Source: Acidiplasma aeolicum (GTDB lineage: Archaea; Thermoplasmatota; Thermoplasmata; Thermoplasmatales; Thermoplasmataceae). From it: 51,578 nucleotides of DNA. Each line of letters begins with the position of its first letter. Positions within the stretch are counted from its first letter, which is position 1. The position numbers and the translations under genes were made by a program. The DNA is taken from the NCBI RefSeq assembly GCF_001402945.1, contig NZ_LKBG01000001.1, positions 1 to 51,578 on the forward strand, written 5' to 3'. The notes under the pieces are model-generated. The model made no database searches. It was not told the DNA's origin and saw only the letters and a list, made by a program, of their open reading frames with translations. Below, piece after piece: positions 34,169-43,044 of this stretch.

Positions 34169-35377
34169 ATGTCCCTAATAGACCTAGTTTCCTGGAATTA
34201 TAAGGATACACCAGAAGAGTTTAATAAACAGGTTAGAAATGGGTACGAATATTTTGAGGATTTAATGATTAAAAATTCAATAGATAACTTTGTAATTCTA
34301 ATAACATGTAACAGAATAGAGATATATTTTGAAAATAAGTTGCAAAAAGAAATACCTGCTGATGGTGCAATAAAACTTTCGTATCCAGAATCGGTTTTTC
34401 ATTTATTTAATGTATCCTCCGGTCTTGAATCAATGGTTGTTGGTGAAAATGATATACTAAGGCAGATTAAGGACGCAGCAGATTTATCAAGAAAAAGGAT
34501 GCATATGAGCAAGATTTTGGATTTTACATTTCAGAAGGCACTATCTATTGGAAAGCTTGTAAGAACCCAAACGAATATAGCACATGGAAAAACCTCAATG
34601 GCAGCCATTGCCACCGATATTATAGAAAATAAATATAATTCTTATCATAATTTATGTATAATAGGTACTGGCAAAATGGCAGAATCACTTTTAAATTATT
34701 TAAAGGGTAATAATGGTATTAAAATAACAGTTGCTGGAAGAAATATAGAGCATGCAAAAGATCTTGCCATAAGATATGGATGTTATTATTCAGATTTAAG
34801 CGATATAAATGGTATTGTAAATAAAAATGATATTATAATCACGGCCACATCATCAAAAAAATACATAATAGATTCTGGGATTCTGGCAGGAATTAATGAT
34901 AAAAGAATCTTAATTGATCTTTCAAACCCCCCCAATATAGAAAAAATTGGCAGGAAAAATATCGAAATTTATTCATTTGAAGATATTGGGAAAATATCTG
35001 AAGAAACCAGAAAACAGAGGGACATAGAGATAAGAAAGGCAAGAAGTATAATAGAAGATGAATTTAAATTATATGAGTATAAAATTAACCAGATAAGATC
35101 AGATGATATAATAGCAATATTTTATAAATTTGCTGAAAAAGTAAAGGAAGATGAAGTAAATGAACTTACAAAAAAGGTTGACCTTAACGAGGTTCAGTTA
35201 AAATACATTAATTTGATGATGAATTCATTTACAAATAAGATATTATCACCATACACAAACAGCGTTAAAACATTTATTAAAAATAATGAAAGGTATTCAT
35301 ATATACTCAATGAGTATGAAAAAATGCTTAATGAACGCCTTGGCAGCAATTTAAAAAAGTTATTGGAGGAAAATTAA
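34169..35377 (+). CDS. hemA: Glutamyl-tRNA reductase
   Basis: The 402-residue enzyme reduces glutamyl-tRNA to glutamate-1-semialdehyde. It has the catalytic cysteine Cys47 in ILITCNRIEIYF, GLESMVVGENDILRQIKDA, QKALSIGKLVRTQTNI, an NADPH-binding domain starting LCIIGTGKMAES and the C-terminal helical dimerisation domain (about 300-402). With hemL it makes 5-aminolevulinate; hemB-D are not in the window. A convergent haem O synthase gene follows. Confidence 0.94.
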   Translation: MSLIDLVSWNYKDTPEEFNKQVRNGYEYFEDLMIKNSIDNFVILITCNRIEIYFENKLQKEIPADGAIKLSYPESVFHLFNVSSGLESMVVGENDILRQIKDAADLSRKRMHMSKILDFTFQKALSIGKLVRTQTNIAHGKTSMAAIATDIIENKYNSYHNLCIIGTGKMAESLLNYLKGNNGIKITVAGRNIEHAKDLAIRYGCYYSDLSDINGIVNKNDIIITATSSKKYIIDSGILAGINDKRILIDLSNPPNIEKIGRKNIEIYSFEDIGKISEETRKQRDIEIRKARSIIEDEFKLYEYKINQIRSDDIIAIFYKFAEKVKEDEVNELTKKVDLNEVQLKYINLMMNSFTNKILSPYTNSVKTFIKNNERYSYILNEYEKMLNERLGSNLKKLLEEN

Positions 35378-35440
35378 CTTCCATAGATGATATTATATTA
35401 TTATAACATTGATTTTTAATAATTACCCAGAATCGTATAA

Positions 35441-36331
35441 TTAAATTAATTTAAATGGATGAATTTTCAATATGGTTAATATTAGGCTAATTAGAAATAT
35501 GAATGTTAAATATGGTGCAGTATAAATAAACAGTCTAAATGAAGAATTTTTATCATTATTTTTAATAAATAAATATGAATAATAAATGACAGGTATTGAT
35601 AATATTAAAACTATAATAAGATAGATATAATTGAATATCCCTATAAAATAAGGTATAATTGAGAATACTATCAAAAGTATTGATGAGAATGATATGGCAA
35701 TTGCTGTTGTTTTATCTGAATAAACTACAGGAAGCATCGGGACATTTGCCTTTTTATAATCGTCCTTATACCTGAAGGCAAGGCTCCACACATGAACAGG
35801 AATCCATATCATAACAAGTATAAACAGTATCCAGGGAAGCCATGAAAATGAGTTTGTAATTGAATACCAGCCAATTAAAACAGGAAAAGCGCCGGAAAAG
35901 CCACCAAATATTATGCTAAATGGTGATATCTTTTTAAGCCAGTAACTGTAAATCACAACGTTATCAAAGATTCCAAGAAGCATAAATAATGCTGAAATAA
36001 ATTTTAAAAAAATTATTAAAATTACTATTGAGGATATTGACAGTATGTAACCGAATAAAAGTGCCCCTTTCTTTGATATCTCTCCCCTTGGTAATGGCCT
36101 GCCCTTTGTTCTTTCCATAACAGAATCCATGTTATAATCTATGTAATTTGTAAGGCTCTCTGCACCCATTGACCCAAGCATAACTGAAACTGTTGCTATA
36201 ATAATATATATTACATTTTCAACACTATAATCTTTAACTGCCAAAATTGCACCTGCAAATCCTGTAAAAACTAGTAACCACCATACTCTTGGCTTTGTAT
36301 ATTTAATGTAAATCGAAATTTTATTTGACAT
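35441..36331 (-). CDS. ctaB: Haem O synthase (protoheme IX farnesyltransferase)
   Basis: The 296-residue UbiA-family membrane enzyme attaches a farnesyl group to haem B. The first Asp-rich motif is SLTNYIDYNMDSVMERTKGRPLP and the second conserved region is VWSLAFRYKDDYKKANVPMLPVV, with about eight or nine hydrophobic segments between and after. It implies a haem-copper terminal oxidase using haem O or A and thus aerobic respiration. It converges with hemA, with which it shares the haem theme. Confidence 0.92.
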   Translation of the reverse strand: MSNKISIYIKYTKPRVWWLLVFTGFAGAILAVKDYSVENVIYIIIATVSVMLGSMGAESLTNYIDYNMDSVMERTKGRPLPRGEISKKGALLFGYILSISSIVILIIFLKFISALFMLLGIFDNVVIYSYWLKKISPFSIIFGGFSGAFPVLIGWYSITNSFSWLPWILFILVMIWIPVHVWSLAFRYKDDYKKANVPMLPVVYSDKTTAIAISFSSILLIVFSIIPYFIGIFNYIYLIIVLILSIPVIYYSYLFIKNNDKNSSFRLFIYTAPYLTFIFLISLILTILKIHPFKLI

Positions 36332-36541
36332 CCATACGCCTTGATATTAACCAGATATTTAACTTAAATAAATAACTTTATTGATTTTAAATGAAATAAT
36401 GTGTAATTGAAATGACGGTATGTTATACTCAGGCTTCATAATAAATATAAAAAGTAAAATATACGTAAAATACAAAATTCAGTATTGGGCTTTAAAAGTA
36501 GTGTTTGTGGGGTTATATTATTTTTCAATAATTAAAATATG

Positions 36542-36556
36542 AAAAATTTATAAATA
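36542..36556 (+). promoter_or_regulatory. Putative TATA box for the 36575 gene
   Basis: AAAAATTTATAAATA lies about 25 bp before the ATG at 36575, the spacing of a leaderless archaeal promoter. The rest of the 243-bp gap from the haem O synthase start is A/T-rich without another recognisable element. Confidence 0.4.
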
Positions 36557-36574
36557 AGTTAACAATAGATATGT

Positions 36575-36880
36575 ATGTCACAGTCAGATAATATTAATAA
36601 AATAATTAACAAGGCAAGATTAAACAACTCATTAAGAGATTTACCATCGGTCCTTGTTCCAGTATGGCAGATAAAGATAAGGGAAAGATTTGGCATTAAT
36701 GTTGATAGGGAAATAGCAGAATATATAGTTCTGGCAGCTCATGAGAGTGGAACGTGGAAGAGGCAGAGGGCCATTAGAAAGATAGAGAAGCTTCTTATCG
36801 AAAGGGGTGGAGATAAAACCGAATCATATAATATTGCAAAAAATATAGTGGAGATGGCAGTTGGTAACCCACAGCAATAA
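36575..36880 (+). CDS. Small protein of unknown function, coupled to a METTL5-like gene
   Basis: The 101-residue protein is mostly helical by pattern. It contains PVWQIKIRERFGINVDREIAEY and ESGTWKRQRAIRKIEKLLIERGG, with many charged residues and a tryptophan in each segment. I do not recognise the family. It overlaps the following methyltransferase gene by 20 bp, so the two are translated together. A role in RNA binding or rRNA modification is only an inference from context. Confidence 0.7.
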   Translation: MSQSDNINKIINKARLNNSLRDLPSVLVPVWQIKIRERFGINVDREIAEYIVLAAHESGTWKRQRAIRKIEKLLIERGGDKTESYNIAKNIVEMAVGNPQQ

Positions 36881-37496
36881 CATTTCCAGGAAAAGCCTTG
36901 AAATATTTCTTCAGAATATTGAAAAAATTTCATCTTATAAAATAAATTTAGAGCAGTATCCCACTGATTCCTATACTGCATCATTTATCTTGTGGAATGC
37001 CTATTTCGATGGGAACATAGCACAAAAAAATGTAATAGACCTTGGAACTGGAAATGGCATCCTTGCCATGGGATCAGTATATCTTGGGGCTGCAAGTGTA
37101 ACCGCTGTAGATATAGACCCTGAGGCAATAGAAATTGCAAGGCGCAACTCCATTGAGAATGGCCTAAATATAAATTTTAAAAACCGCGATGTTTCAGACA
37201 TTTCAGGTGAATATGACACTGTTATTATGAACCCTCCATATGGGTCAGTAAACCGGCATGCAGATCTGCCTTTTATTAAAAAAGCATTTGAAATAGGTTA
37301 TTATATATATTCAATACATAATTTTAAATCTCTTGATTTTGTAAGAAAATTATATGAAGAGTGTGGGGAAATAATAAGAATGAATGAAATTGAAATTGCC
37401 GTTCCGCATATTTATCAGCATCATAAAAAAGATTTGTACCATATAAAATCAGTGCTCATTTATGCAAAATCCAAAAAACATGAAAAAATTATATAG
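36861..37496 (+). CDS. METTL5-like rRNA adenine N6-methyltransferase
   Basis: The 211-residue protein starts with TTG and has the METTL5/COG2263 pattern: LEQYPTDSYTASFILWNAY, SAM-binding VIDLGTGNGILAMG (58-71), VDIDPEAIEIARRN and the catalytic MNPPYGSVNRHADLPFI (NPPY at 124-127). Human METTL5 methylates one adenine of 18S rRNA; the archaeal homologue is expected to act on 16S rRNA, but the exact site here is unknown. An in-frame ATG does not occur near the expected start, and the overlap with the preceding gene supports the TTG. Confidence 0.88.
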   Translation: MVTHSNNISRKSLEIFLQNIEKISSYKINLEQYPTDSYTASFILWNAYFDGNIAQKNVIDLGTGNGILAMGSVYLGAASVTAVDIDPEAIEIARRNSIENGLNINFKNRDVSDISGEYDTVIMNPPYGSVNRHADLPFIKKAFEIGYYIYSIHNFKSLDFVRKLYEECGEIIRMNEIEIAVPHIYQHHKKDLYHIKSVLIYAKSKKHEKII

Positions 37497-37542
37497 CTAA
37501 AAGTAATATTAAGCAAAACCTGATCCAGTATGGTTTTATAAT

Positions 37543-37615
37543 GGCCGGGGTGGGGTAATGGATATCCTTGGGGACTGTGGATCCCCGGACCCGGGTTCGA
37601 TTCCCGGTCCCGGCC
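37543..37615 (+). tRNA. tRNA-His (anticodon GTG)
   Basis: The cloverleaf has acceptor GCCGGGG paired with TCCCGGC, a D arm around GGGGTAATGGATATCC, an anticodon loop CTGTGGA (GTG, reading CAC/CAT) and a T arm CCGGGTTCGATTCCCGG. An extra G is encoded at position -1 (37543) opposite C73 (37615), the identity element of tRNA-His. CCA is not encoded and no intron is seen. T-rich DNA follows. Confidence 0.96.
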
Positions 37616-37625
37616 CTCTTTTTAT
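37616..37625 (+). terminator. T-rich terminator after tRNA-His
   Basis: The run TCTTTTTATA directly follows the tRNA 3' end. Oligo-T stretches terminate archaeal transcription. Confidence 0.45.
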
Positions 37626-37746
37626 ATAATGCAAAAATTAACCATAGTTTATCTGGTATTAATATTGTAATATTAAAATATTTTAAAATTAAAATCCACG
37701 TAAAGAGACTTAATTATATTTTTATATTTATTTTATATATTGTTAT

Positions 37747-38691
37747 ATGGCAGATCAAATAAACAGAGATGAGCTATTAAAAGACCCGGTTAAAGATGAG
37801 CATATTAATAAAAATACAACCCTTGGAGAATTAATTAATATTTTTGCCAAGAGTGGTGGATTTACCTCCAAAAAAATTTATGAGGGGTATGAAATACTAA
37901 AAGAAGAATTTACAAGTGATGAAACCACATTTCTGTCCTTTCCTGCAGATATTATATCAACAGGAACAAGAGGTATTATAAATCAGCTTGTAAAAAATAA
38001 ACTGGTGGATGTTATAATTACAACAAACGGTACACTAGACCATGATATAGCCAGAACATATACAAATTATTATGCAGGTACATTCAATTTCGGTGATACC
38101 TTATTAAGGGATTTAAGAATCAACAGGCTTGGTAATGTGTTTGTACCGGACGAAAGTTACGGTGAAATTATAGAAAAAAAGGTAATGCCAGTACTCGAGG
38201 AGCTTTATAAGGTCAAGAAGGAATGGGCAGGCTGGGAACTCATAAGGGAAATAGGGCTTAAAATGCACGATGACAACTCAATATTGTACAACGCGGCAAA
38301 AAATGATATACCCATATTTGTTCCCGGCATTACTGATGGTTCTGTTGGTTCACAGCTCTGGTCATTTTATGAAATGAACCATGACTTTAAAATAAATTTA
38401 TTGGAGGATGAGCATAAATTATCTGACATAATATTTGATGCAAAAAAAACAGGTGCATTAATGATAGGTGGCGGCATATCAAAGCACCATACAATATGGT
38501 GGAACCAGTTCAGGGATGGTCTGGATGAGGCGGTTTATGTAACAACAGCCCAGGAGTATGATGGGTCATTATCTGGTGCAAAACTTGAGGAGGCAATAAC
38601 CTGGAAAAAGGTTAAGGAAAATGCAAAATTTGTAAATATTTATGGAGACGCTACAGTTATATTGCCAATACTTCTTGGGCCATTCCTGTAA
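37747..38691 (+). CDS. dys: Deoxyhypusine synthase
   Basis: The 314-residue enzyme transfers the aminobutyl group of spermidine to a lysine of translation factor aIF5A, using NAD. Motifs are FPADIISTGTRGIINQL, VIITTNGTLDHDIART, PIFVPGITDGSVGSQLWSF, GGGISKHHTIWWNQFRDGLDEAVYVTTAQEYDGSLSGAKLEEAITWKKV, with Lys288 corresponding to the active-site lysine. The length is normal for archaea. It depends on the product of the spermidine synthase gene at 4 kb. The aIF5A gene is not in the window. Confidence 0.95.
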   Translation: MADQINRDELLKDPVKDEHINKNTTLGELINIFAKSGGFTSKKIYEGYEILKEEFTSDETTFLSFPADIISTGTRGIINQLVKNKLVDVIITTNGTLDHDIARTYTNYYAGTFNFGDTLLRDLRINRLGNVFVPDESYGEIIEKKVMPVLEELYKVKKEWAGWELIREIGLKMHDDNSILYNAAKNDIPIFVPGITDGSVGSQLWSFYEMNHDFKINLLEDEHKLSDIIFDAKKTGALMIGGGISKHHTIWWNQFRDGLDEAVYVTTAQEYDGSLSGAKLEEAITWKKVKENAKFVNIYGDATVILPILLGPFL

Positions 38692-38746
38692 ATTTAATTT
38701 ATTTTTAATAAATTATTATCATTTGTTCTGATATTTATTTAAATTT

Positions 38747-40075
38747 TTACGTAAGGGATTTATTTTTTGTTTCGGGTGCGTATTTAATTGTAATTATAAG
38801 TCCTATTAACTCGAATACTGCGAAGTATATTACTATTGTTTTTAAACCATACAATGCATCAATAATTGGAAATGAAAAAACTGCAAGTATGGAACCAAGT
38901 CTTGATACAGATGTTGCAAAGCCCATTGCTGTTCCCCTTATACGTGTTGGGAAAATCTCTACAGGATATGCATATGTCATTGGGCTTGGCCCCAGATTAT
39001 GGAAGAAATGTACAATACCAAATGCACTGAAGGTCATAATTAACCCAACAACCATGTATATATTCATGAAAAAGAATATAATAAGTGCAATGAACGATCC
39101 TAAAAATCCAATTATTAGGAGAGATTTTCTGCCTATTTTATCCACATAGTATATTGCTATTAAAAATCCTATAAATACTGGTATGGATTCTGCCATACCT
39201 GTAAACACTATATAAAGGTCTGCATAATAGGATGTGATCTCTGTTGAAAATATCAGGGGTGAATATGTCCATATGCCATAGCTAACAATGTCATAGGAAA
39301 ACCATGCAACTGAAATAAAAATGGAATAGACAAGATATTTCCCCTTTAAAACGTCCCTGATTTTAGAACCACCAACCTCAAGTTCAGGGATTTTATTTAT
39401 TCTGTATCCTGTATATTTTTCCATTTCAAGCCTTGCCCTCTCACCAGCATTTTTACCAAATTTGTGCTGTATCCAGTATGGGCTCTCTGGCATTTTTTTC
39501 CTAGAATATAATACCAAAATGGGGAATATTGCACCGATTATATACATAAATCTCCATGCATTTACACCAGTAAAAAGCACCAATGGAACGGCGACAAATA
39601 AAAAAATTATTGATCCAATTGAAAATGAAAAAATGTTAATTAAAAGGTATTTTCCCCTTACCTTTTTTGGAGAAAATTCGGCCTGTATTGATGAGCTTAT
39701 TGGATAATCAGCACCAATACCCAACCCCACAAGAAATTGAAAAATTGAAAAGTTTACGTAATTTGTTGAAAATCCAGTTAAAAAAATAAATATGGAAACT
39801 GCTATTAAATCGTAGACATAAATATATCTCCTGCCATAAATGTCTGCCATTTTACCAAAAATAATGCTGCCAGCAAAAACTCCCAGAATTGATGAAATAC
39901 CCATAATTGAAATCTCATAGCTTGTTAATGCCATTACCTTTATTAAATATAGAAGGGCATATGAGAATACAGTAAGTGTGTATCCATCCATCATTATACC
40001 CATGGAGGATAGAATTGTTATTTTCTTTAACATGGGGGTTTGTGGTATGTCCTCAATAGTGTTATACGCCATCAT
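38747..40075 (-). CDS. Major facilitator superfamily transporter (sugar-porter-like)
   Basis: The 442-residue protein has twelve hydrophobic segments. MFS signatures are GKMADIYGRRYIYVYD (loop 2-3), the sugar-porter type PESPYWI before the central loop, YVDKIGRKSLLIIG (loop 8-9), PVEIFPTRIRGTAMGFATSVSRLG and a terminal PETKNKSL. The negative residue Asp30 in the first helix region (MMDGYTL) suggests proton-driven uptake of an organic solute. The substrate cannot be read from the sequence; sugars, organic acids or amino acids are all possible. The gene is monocistronic and divergent from 5S rRNA. Confidence 0.88.
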   Translation of the reverse strand: MMAYNTIEDIPQTPMLKKITILSSMGIMMDGYTLTVFSYALLYLIKVMALTSYEISIMGISSILGVFAGSIIFGKMADIYGRRYIYVYDLIAVSIFIFLTGFSTNYVNFSIFQFLVGLGIGADYPISSSIQAEFSPKKVRGKYLLINIFSFSIGSIIFLFVAVPLVLFTGVNAWRFMYIIGAIFPILVLYSRKKMPESPYWIQHKFGKNAGERARLEMEKYTGYRINKIPELEVGGSKIRDVLKGKYLVYSIFISVAWFSYDIVSYGIWTYSPLIFSTEITSYYADLYIVFTGMAESIPVFIGFLIAIYYVDKIGRKSLLIIGFLGSFIALIIFFFMNIYMVVGLIMTFSAFGIVHFFHNLGPSPMTYAYPVEIFPTRIRGTAMGFATSVSRLGSILAVFSFPIIDALYGLKTIVIYFAVFELIGLIITIKYAPETKNKSLT

Positions 40076-40156
40076 TAAATGTTAATTACAGGTAAATATA
40101 TAAAAATTTTTGTAATTACTCATATATAAGTAATATTGTCCATCCATTACCGCGAA

Positions 40157-40168
40157 AATATTATATAC
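40157..40168 (+). promoter_or_regulatory. Promoter (TATA box) of the 5S rRNA gene
   Basis: AAATATTATATA, preceded by GCG AAAA-type purines, is centred about 25 bp before the 5' end of the 5S rRNA at 40189. The spacing and strength fit a stable-RNA promoter. Confidence 0.55.
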
Positions 40169-40188
40169 CGGCATGTAATTTCTATTAG

Positions 40189-40307
40189 ACGACGGCCATA
40201 ACATCGGGGAAATACCAGGTCTCTTTCCGAACCCGACGGTGAAGCCCGGTGTGTTTCATACTGTACTATCTTCCGCGAGGGGATGGGAACTATGTTTCGC
40301 TGTCGTT
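40189..40307 (+). rRNA. rrf: 5S ribosomal RNA
   Basis: The ~119-nt sequence starts ACGACGGCCATAACATCGGGG, contains the loop C region CTTTCCGAACCCGACGGTGAAG and the loop E/helix IV region GCGAGGGGATGGGAA, and ends CGCTGTCGT, pairing with the start. All 5S helices can be drawn. It stands alone; no 16S or 23S gene or internal transcribed spacer is near, as known for Thermoplasmatales, where the rRNA genes are unlinked. End positions are accurate to one or two bases. Confidence 0.95.
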
Positions 40308-40352
40308 ATTTATATTTAACAAAATTAATTAACCCTCTTATTATTACCTTTT

Positions 40353-41645
40353 ATGATTAACCCTTGGAGTTCAAAACAATATTTTGATTATGAAAAATTA
40401 AAAAAGGATTTTGGAATAGAAAATACAGATAATTTTTTTAATCATTACCTTTTTACAAGGAGATTAATCTTTGGTCAGAGATCCATAAGTTATATAGAGT
40501 TTGCAATAAAGAATAAAATGCCTTTTAATGCCGTTACAGGGCTAATGCCATCTGGAGAAATGCATCTGGGGAATAAGATTACCATAGACCAGATGATGTA
40601 TTTTCAAAGCCTTGGTGCCAGGGTTACAATAGCAGTTGCTGACCTTGAATCATATGCAACAAGGGGCATATCATTTGAAAAGGCAAGAAATATTGCAATA
40701 AATAATTATATTGTTAATTACATATCCATGGGATTAAAACCCTGCAATATATACTTTCAATCAGAAAATTTTGATATGCAGAAAACTGCATATGTTTTAT
40801 CAAACGAAACAAACATGTCTGAACTGAAGGCAATATATGGCCTGGAGGATTCATCATCCATTTTACATGTAAATGCCCCAATAATACAGGCATCAGACGT
40901 ACTTCATGTGCAGTTAGGAAAATACGGTGGCCCTGCTCCAACAATTGTTCCTGTCGGAGTTGATCAGGACCCTCATATAAGATTAATGCGCGATCTTGCC
41001 CAGCGGTACAGAATATACAATGTAAAGAAGGAAAATACTGGAATATCAGTATATATCAGGGGAAAAAATGACCCGCATGAGTTTATTGATAGGGCTGTTG
41101 AAATCCTTTCAAAGAATTTATACAAAACCGAAATTAATTATGAATACAGATCAATAAAAATATCAAATTCAGTCCCAGAGGATGATATTAAAATCGATAT
41201 CATTCTGGCAAACCTTGAAAAGGACTTTAATGATATGACATTTATAGGGCCATCTGCAACATTCCAGAAGCTTGAAACTGGTCTAAAGGGCGGAAAAATG
41301 TCCTCATCTGTACCAGATTCATTGATATCACTCAATGATGATCCAAAGGAGGCTGAAAGGAAAATAAAAAATGCGGTCACCGGAGGAAAAAAAACTATTG
41401 AGGAACAGAAACAGTTTGGCGGCAATCCAGATATATGCCCGGTCTTTGAACTTTATGCCTACCATAATCCTGATAATGAATATGTTACAAGGGTGTACGA
41501 TGAGTGCAAGGGTGGTGCAAGAATGTGTGGCTCATGCAAGGCCGAGGCTGCTGAAAATATATCAAAATTCTTAAAAGATTTAAAAGAAAAAAGGGATGAA
41601 TCCATGACAAAGATTAATGATTATCTCATGAATAAATCCCTTTGA
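40353..41645 (+). CDS. trpS: Tryptophanyl-tRNA synthetase
   Basis: The 430-residue class I synthetase has a HIGH-equivalent PSGEMHLGN (about 76-84) and the GKMSSS loop (about 314-319). It also has IVPVGVDQDPHIRLMRDLAQR, which is typical of the archaeal/eukaryotic TrpRS group. The C-terminal Cys-containing segment EYVTRVYDECKGGARMCGSCK is characteristic too. It attaches tryptophan to tRNA-Trp. It follows 5S rRNA by about 45 bp and may have its own promoter. Its 3' end overlaps that of the convergent mtnA by 25 bp. Confidence 0.95.
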   Translation: MINPWSSKQYFDYEKLKKDFGIENTDNFFNHYLFTRRLIFGQRSISYIEFAIKNKMPFNAVTGLMPSGEMHLGNKITIDQMMYFQSLGARVTIAVADLESYATRGISFEKARNIAINNYIVNYISMGLKPCNIYFQSENFDMQKTAYVLSNETNMSELKAIYGLEDSSSILHVNAPIIQASDVLHVQLGKYGGPAPTIVPVGVDQDPHIRLMRDLAQRYRIYNVKKENTGISVYIRGKNDPHEFIDRAVEILSKNLYKTEINYEYRSIKISNSVPEDDIKIDIILANLEKDFNDMTFIGPSATFQKLETGLKGGKMSSSVPDSLISLNDDPKEAERKIKNAVTGGKKTIEEQKQFGGNPDICPVFELYAYHNPDNEYVTRVYDECKGGARMCGSCKAEAAENISKFLKDLKEKRDESMTKINDYLMNKSL

Positions 41646-42637
41646 ATCATGGAATACAGATTCTTTAGCTCCTCTGGTTTAAATAAACCATATTCAGTTA
41701 TAAAGGCGGTTACATATTCATGTGGGGTAACATCGAATGCAGGATTTCTTGCATGGCTTTCTGCCGGGCCCAAATGCTTATCATTTACAATTAGAACCTC
41801 ATTTTCATCACGCTCTTCTATTGGTATTTCATCACCTGATTTGATTGAAAAATCAAATGTGCTTCCTGGAGCAGCAACATAAAATGGTATGTTGTTTACC
41901 CTTGCCAGTACTGCCTTTTCATATGTGCCTATTTTATTTGCAAAGTCACCATTGGCCGCTATTCTATCGGCCCCAACTATTACAAGATTTACATCCTTAT
42001 TTTTCATGAAATATCCGGCCGCATTGTCTGCTATGATTGAATGTTCTATTCCCTCCTGCTGAAGTTCCCATGCAGTAAGTCTGGCCCCCTGCAATCTGGG
42101 CCTGGTCTCGTCAACGTAAACAAAAATATTTTTGCCGCTATCGTGTGCAATTCTCATCGGTGCCAGTGCAGTACCCCAGTCAACCACGGCCAAAGCTCCA
42201 GCATTGCAGTGTGTTAGTATCTTATCACCAGACTTTATTAATTCATTGCCGTATTCCCCTATTTTTTTTGATCTGGCTGTAATTTCCATTGCATACCTCC
42301 TTGCTGCCGATTCTGCAAATTTATTATTTTTCATATAATCAATAGCCTTAAAGAGATCATATGCTGTCGGCCTAGATGATGCAATGCGCTTAACAGCCTC
42401 ATCCATATTTTCCTTATTCTTACTGGCCATGGCAAGACCATATGCGGCTGTTACGCCAATTGCGGGGGCACCCCTAACCACCATGTTTTTAATTGCATAA
42501 TATATATCATCACTATTTTTAGCGGTAAAAATTTCAATTTTATCTGGTATCAATCTTTGGTCTATCAGCTTTACCTCTCCATTTTCATACCAAACAGCAA
42601 GCAGTGTTTTTGTTTCACCATCAATATTAACTTTCAT
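41621..42637 (-). CDS. mtnA: Methylthioribose-1-phosphate isomerase
   Basis: The 338-residue member of the eIF2B-like isomerase family shows VRGAPAIGVTAAYG, LTHCNAGALAVVDWGTA (Cys144), DETRPRLQGARLTAWEL, DNAAGYFM and VIVGADRIAANGDFANKIGTYEKA (Asp224). Cys and Asp at these places are the catalytic pair of MtnA. It converts methylthioribose-1-phosphate to the ribulose form in salvage of the methylthioadenosine released by spermidine synthase. The closely related ribose-1,5-bisphosphate isomerase of archaeal AMP metabolism is the main alternative, but the NKIGTYEKA and NPAFDVTP segments fit MtnA better. Confidence 0.85.
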   Translation of the reverse strand: MKVNIDGETKTLLAVWYENGEVKLIDQRLIPDKIEIFTAKNSDDIYYAIKNMVVRGAPAIGVTAAYGLAMASKNKENMDEAVKRIASSRPTAYDLFKAIDYMKNNKFAESAARRYAMEITARSKKIGEYGNELIKSGDKILTHCNAGALAVVDWGTALAPMRIAHDSGKNIFVYVDETRPRLQGARLTAWELQQEGIEHSIIADNAAGYFMKNKDVNLVIVGADRIAANGDFANKIGTYEKAVLARVNNIPFYVAAPGSTFDFSIKSGDEIPIEERDENEVLIVNDKHLGPAESHARNPAFDVTPHEYVTAFITEYGLFKPEELKNLYSMIQRDLFMR

Positions 42638-42958
42638 GTTTAGATAATATCAAATCAAATATTAAATTTGCCCATTATCTTAATTTATTGCAAAATAATC
42701 TGGTTTATCAATTTTATTTAGGTTATTATCTAAAAAATTAAAACCTGAATTGACCAACAAATTTTCAGAATACTAATATGATAAAATATCTATAATATTC
42801 ATTGGTGTAATAAATAAGTGTATTAAAATTAAAAATAATAGATAACCGGTGAAAAATCAACATAAAAAAGTAAAAATTTAAAATACTATTTCGTGATATG
42901 GTTAAATACACAAAAAGTTATATCCATAAATAATATATTATAGCGAGCTACTTTGTAT
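42638..42958. other. 321-bp A/T-rich intergenic region
   Basis: It lies between the divergent mtnA and the tRNA-Lys(TTT)-rpo operon. Stops occur in every frame. The right edge contains the tRNA promoter (see the next entry); the left edge should hold the mtnA promoter. No repeat, RNA gene or small ORF with a ribosome site is evident. Confidence 0.55.
42928..42940 (+). promoter_or_regulatory. TATA box of the tRNA-Lys(TTT) / rpo operon
   Basis: AAATAATATATTA is centred about 24 bp before the first base of the tRNA at 42959. As the tRNA ends only 12 bp before rpoH, this may be the promoter for the whole RNA polymerase operon. Confidence 0.5.
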
Positions 42959-43032
42959 GGGTCCGTAGCTCAGCTAGGTAGAGCGTCTGGCTTTTAACCA
43001 GGCGGTCAGGGGTTCAAACCCCCTCGGACCCG
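42959..43032 (+). tRNA. tRNA-Lys (anticodon TTT)
   Basis: It has a full cloverleaf with acceptor GGGTCCG/CGGACCC, D arm GCTCAGCTAGGTAGAGC, anticodon loop CTTTTAA (TTT, reading AAA/AAG), T arm GGGGTTCAAACCCC and discriminator G73. CCA is not encoded and there is no intron. It differs from the tRNA-Lys(CTT) at 11393 mainly in the anticodon and T stems. RpoH starts 12 bp downstream. Confidence 0.96.
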
Positions 43033-43044
43033 TTTGGTGATAAA

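Noticed and set aside
37568-37762. 64-codon frame starting inside tRNA-His
   Set aside because: The first third lies in the tRNA and the rest is A/T-rich intergenic DNA, with no ribosome site.
11393-43032. The two similar tRNA-Lys genes as ends of a mobile segment or recombination repeat
   Set aside because: They lie on opposite strands and their similarity is that expected of isoacceptors; the DNA between is conserved core genes.
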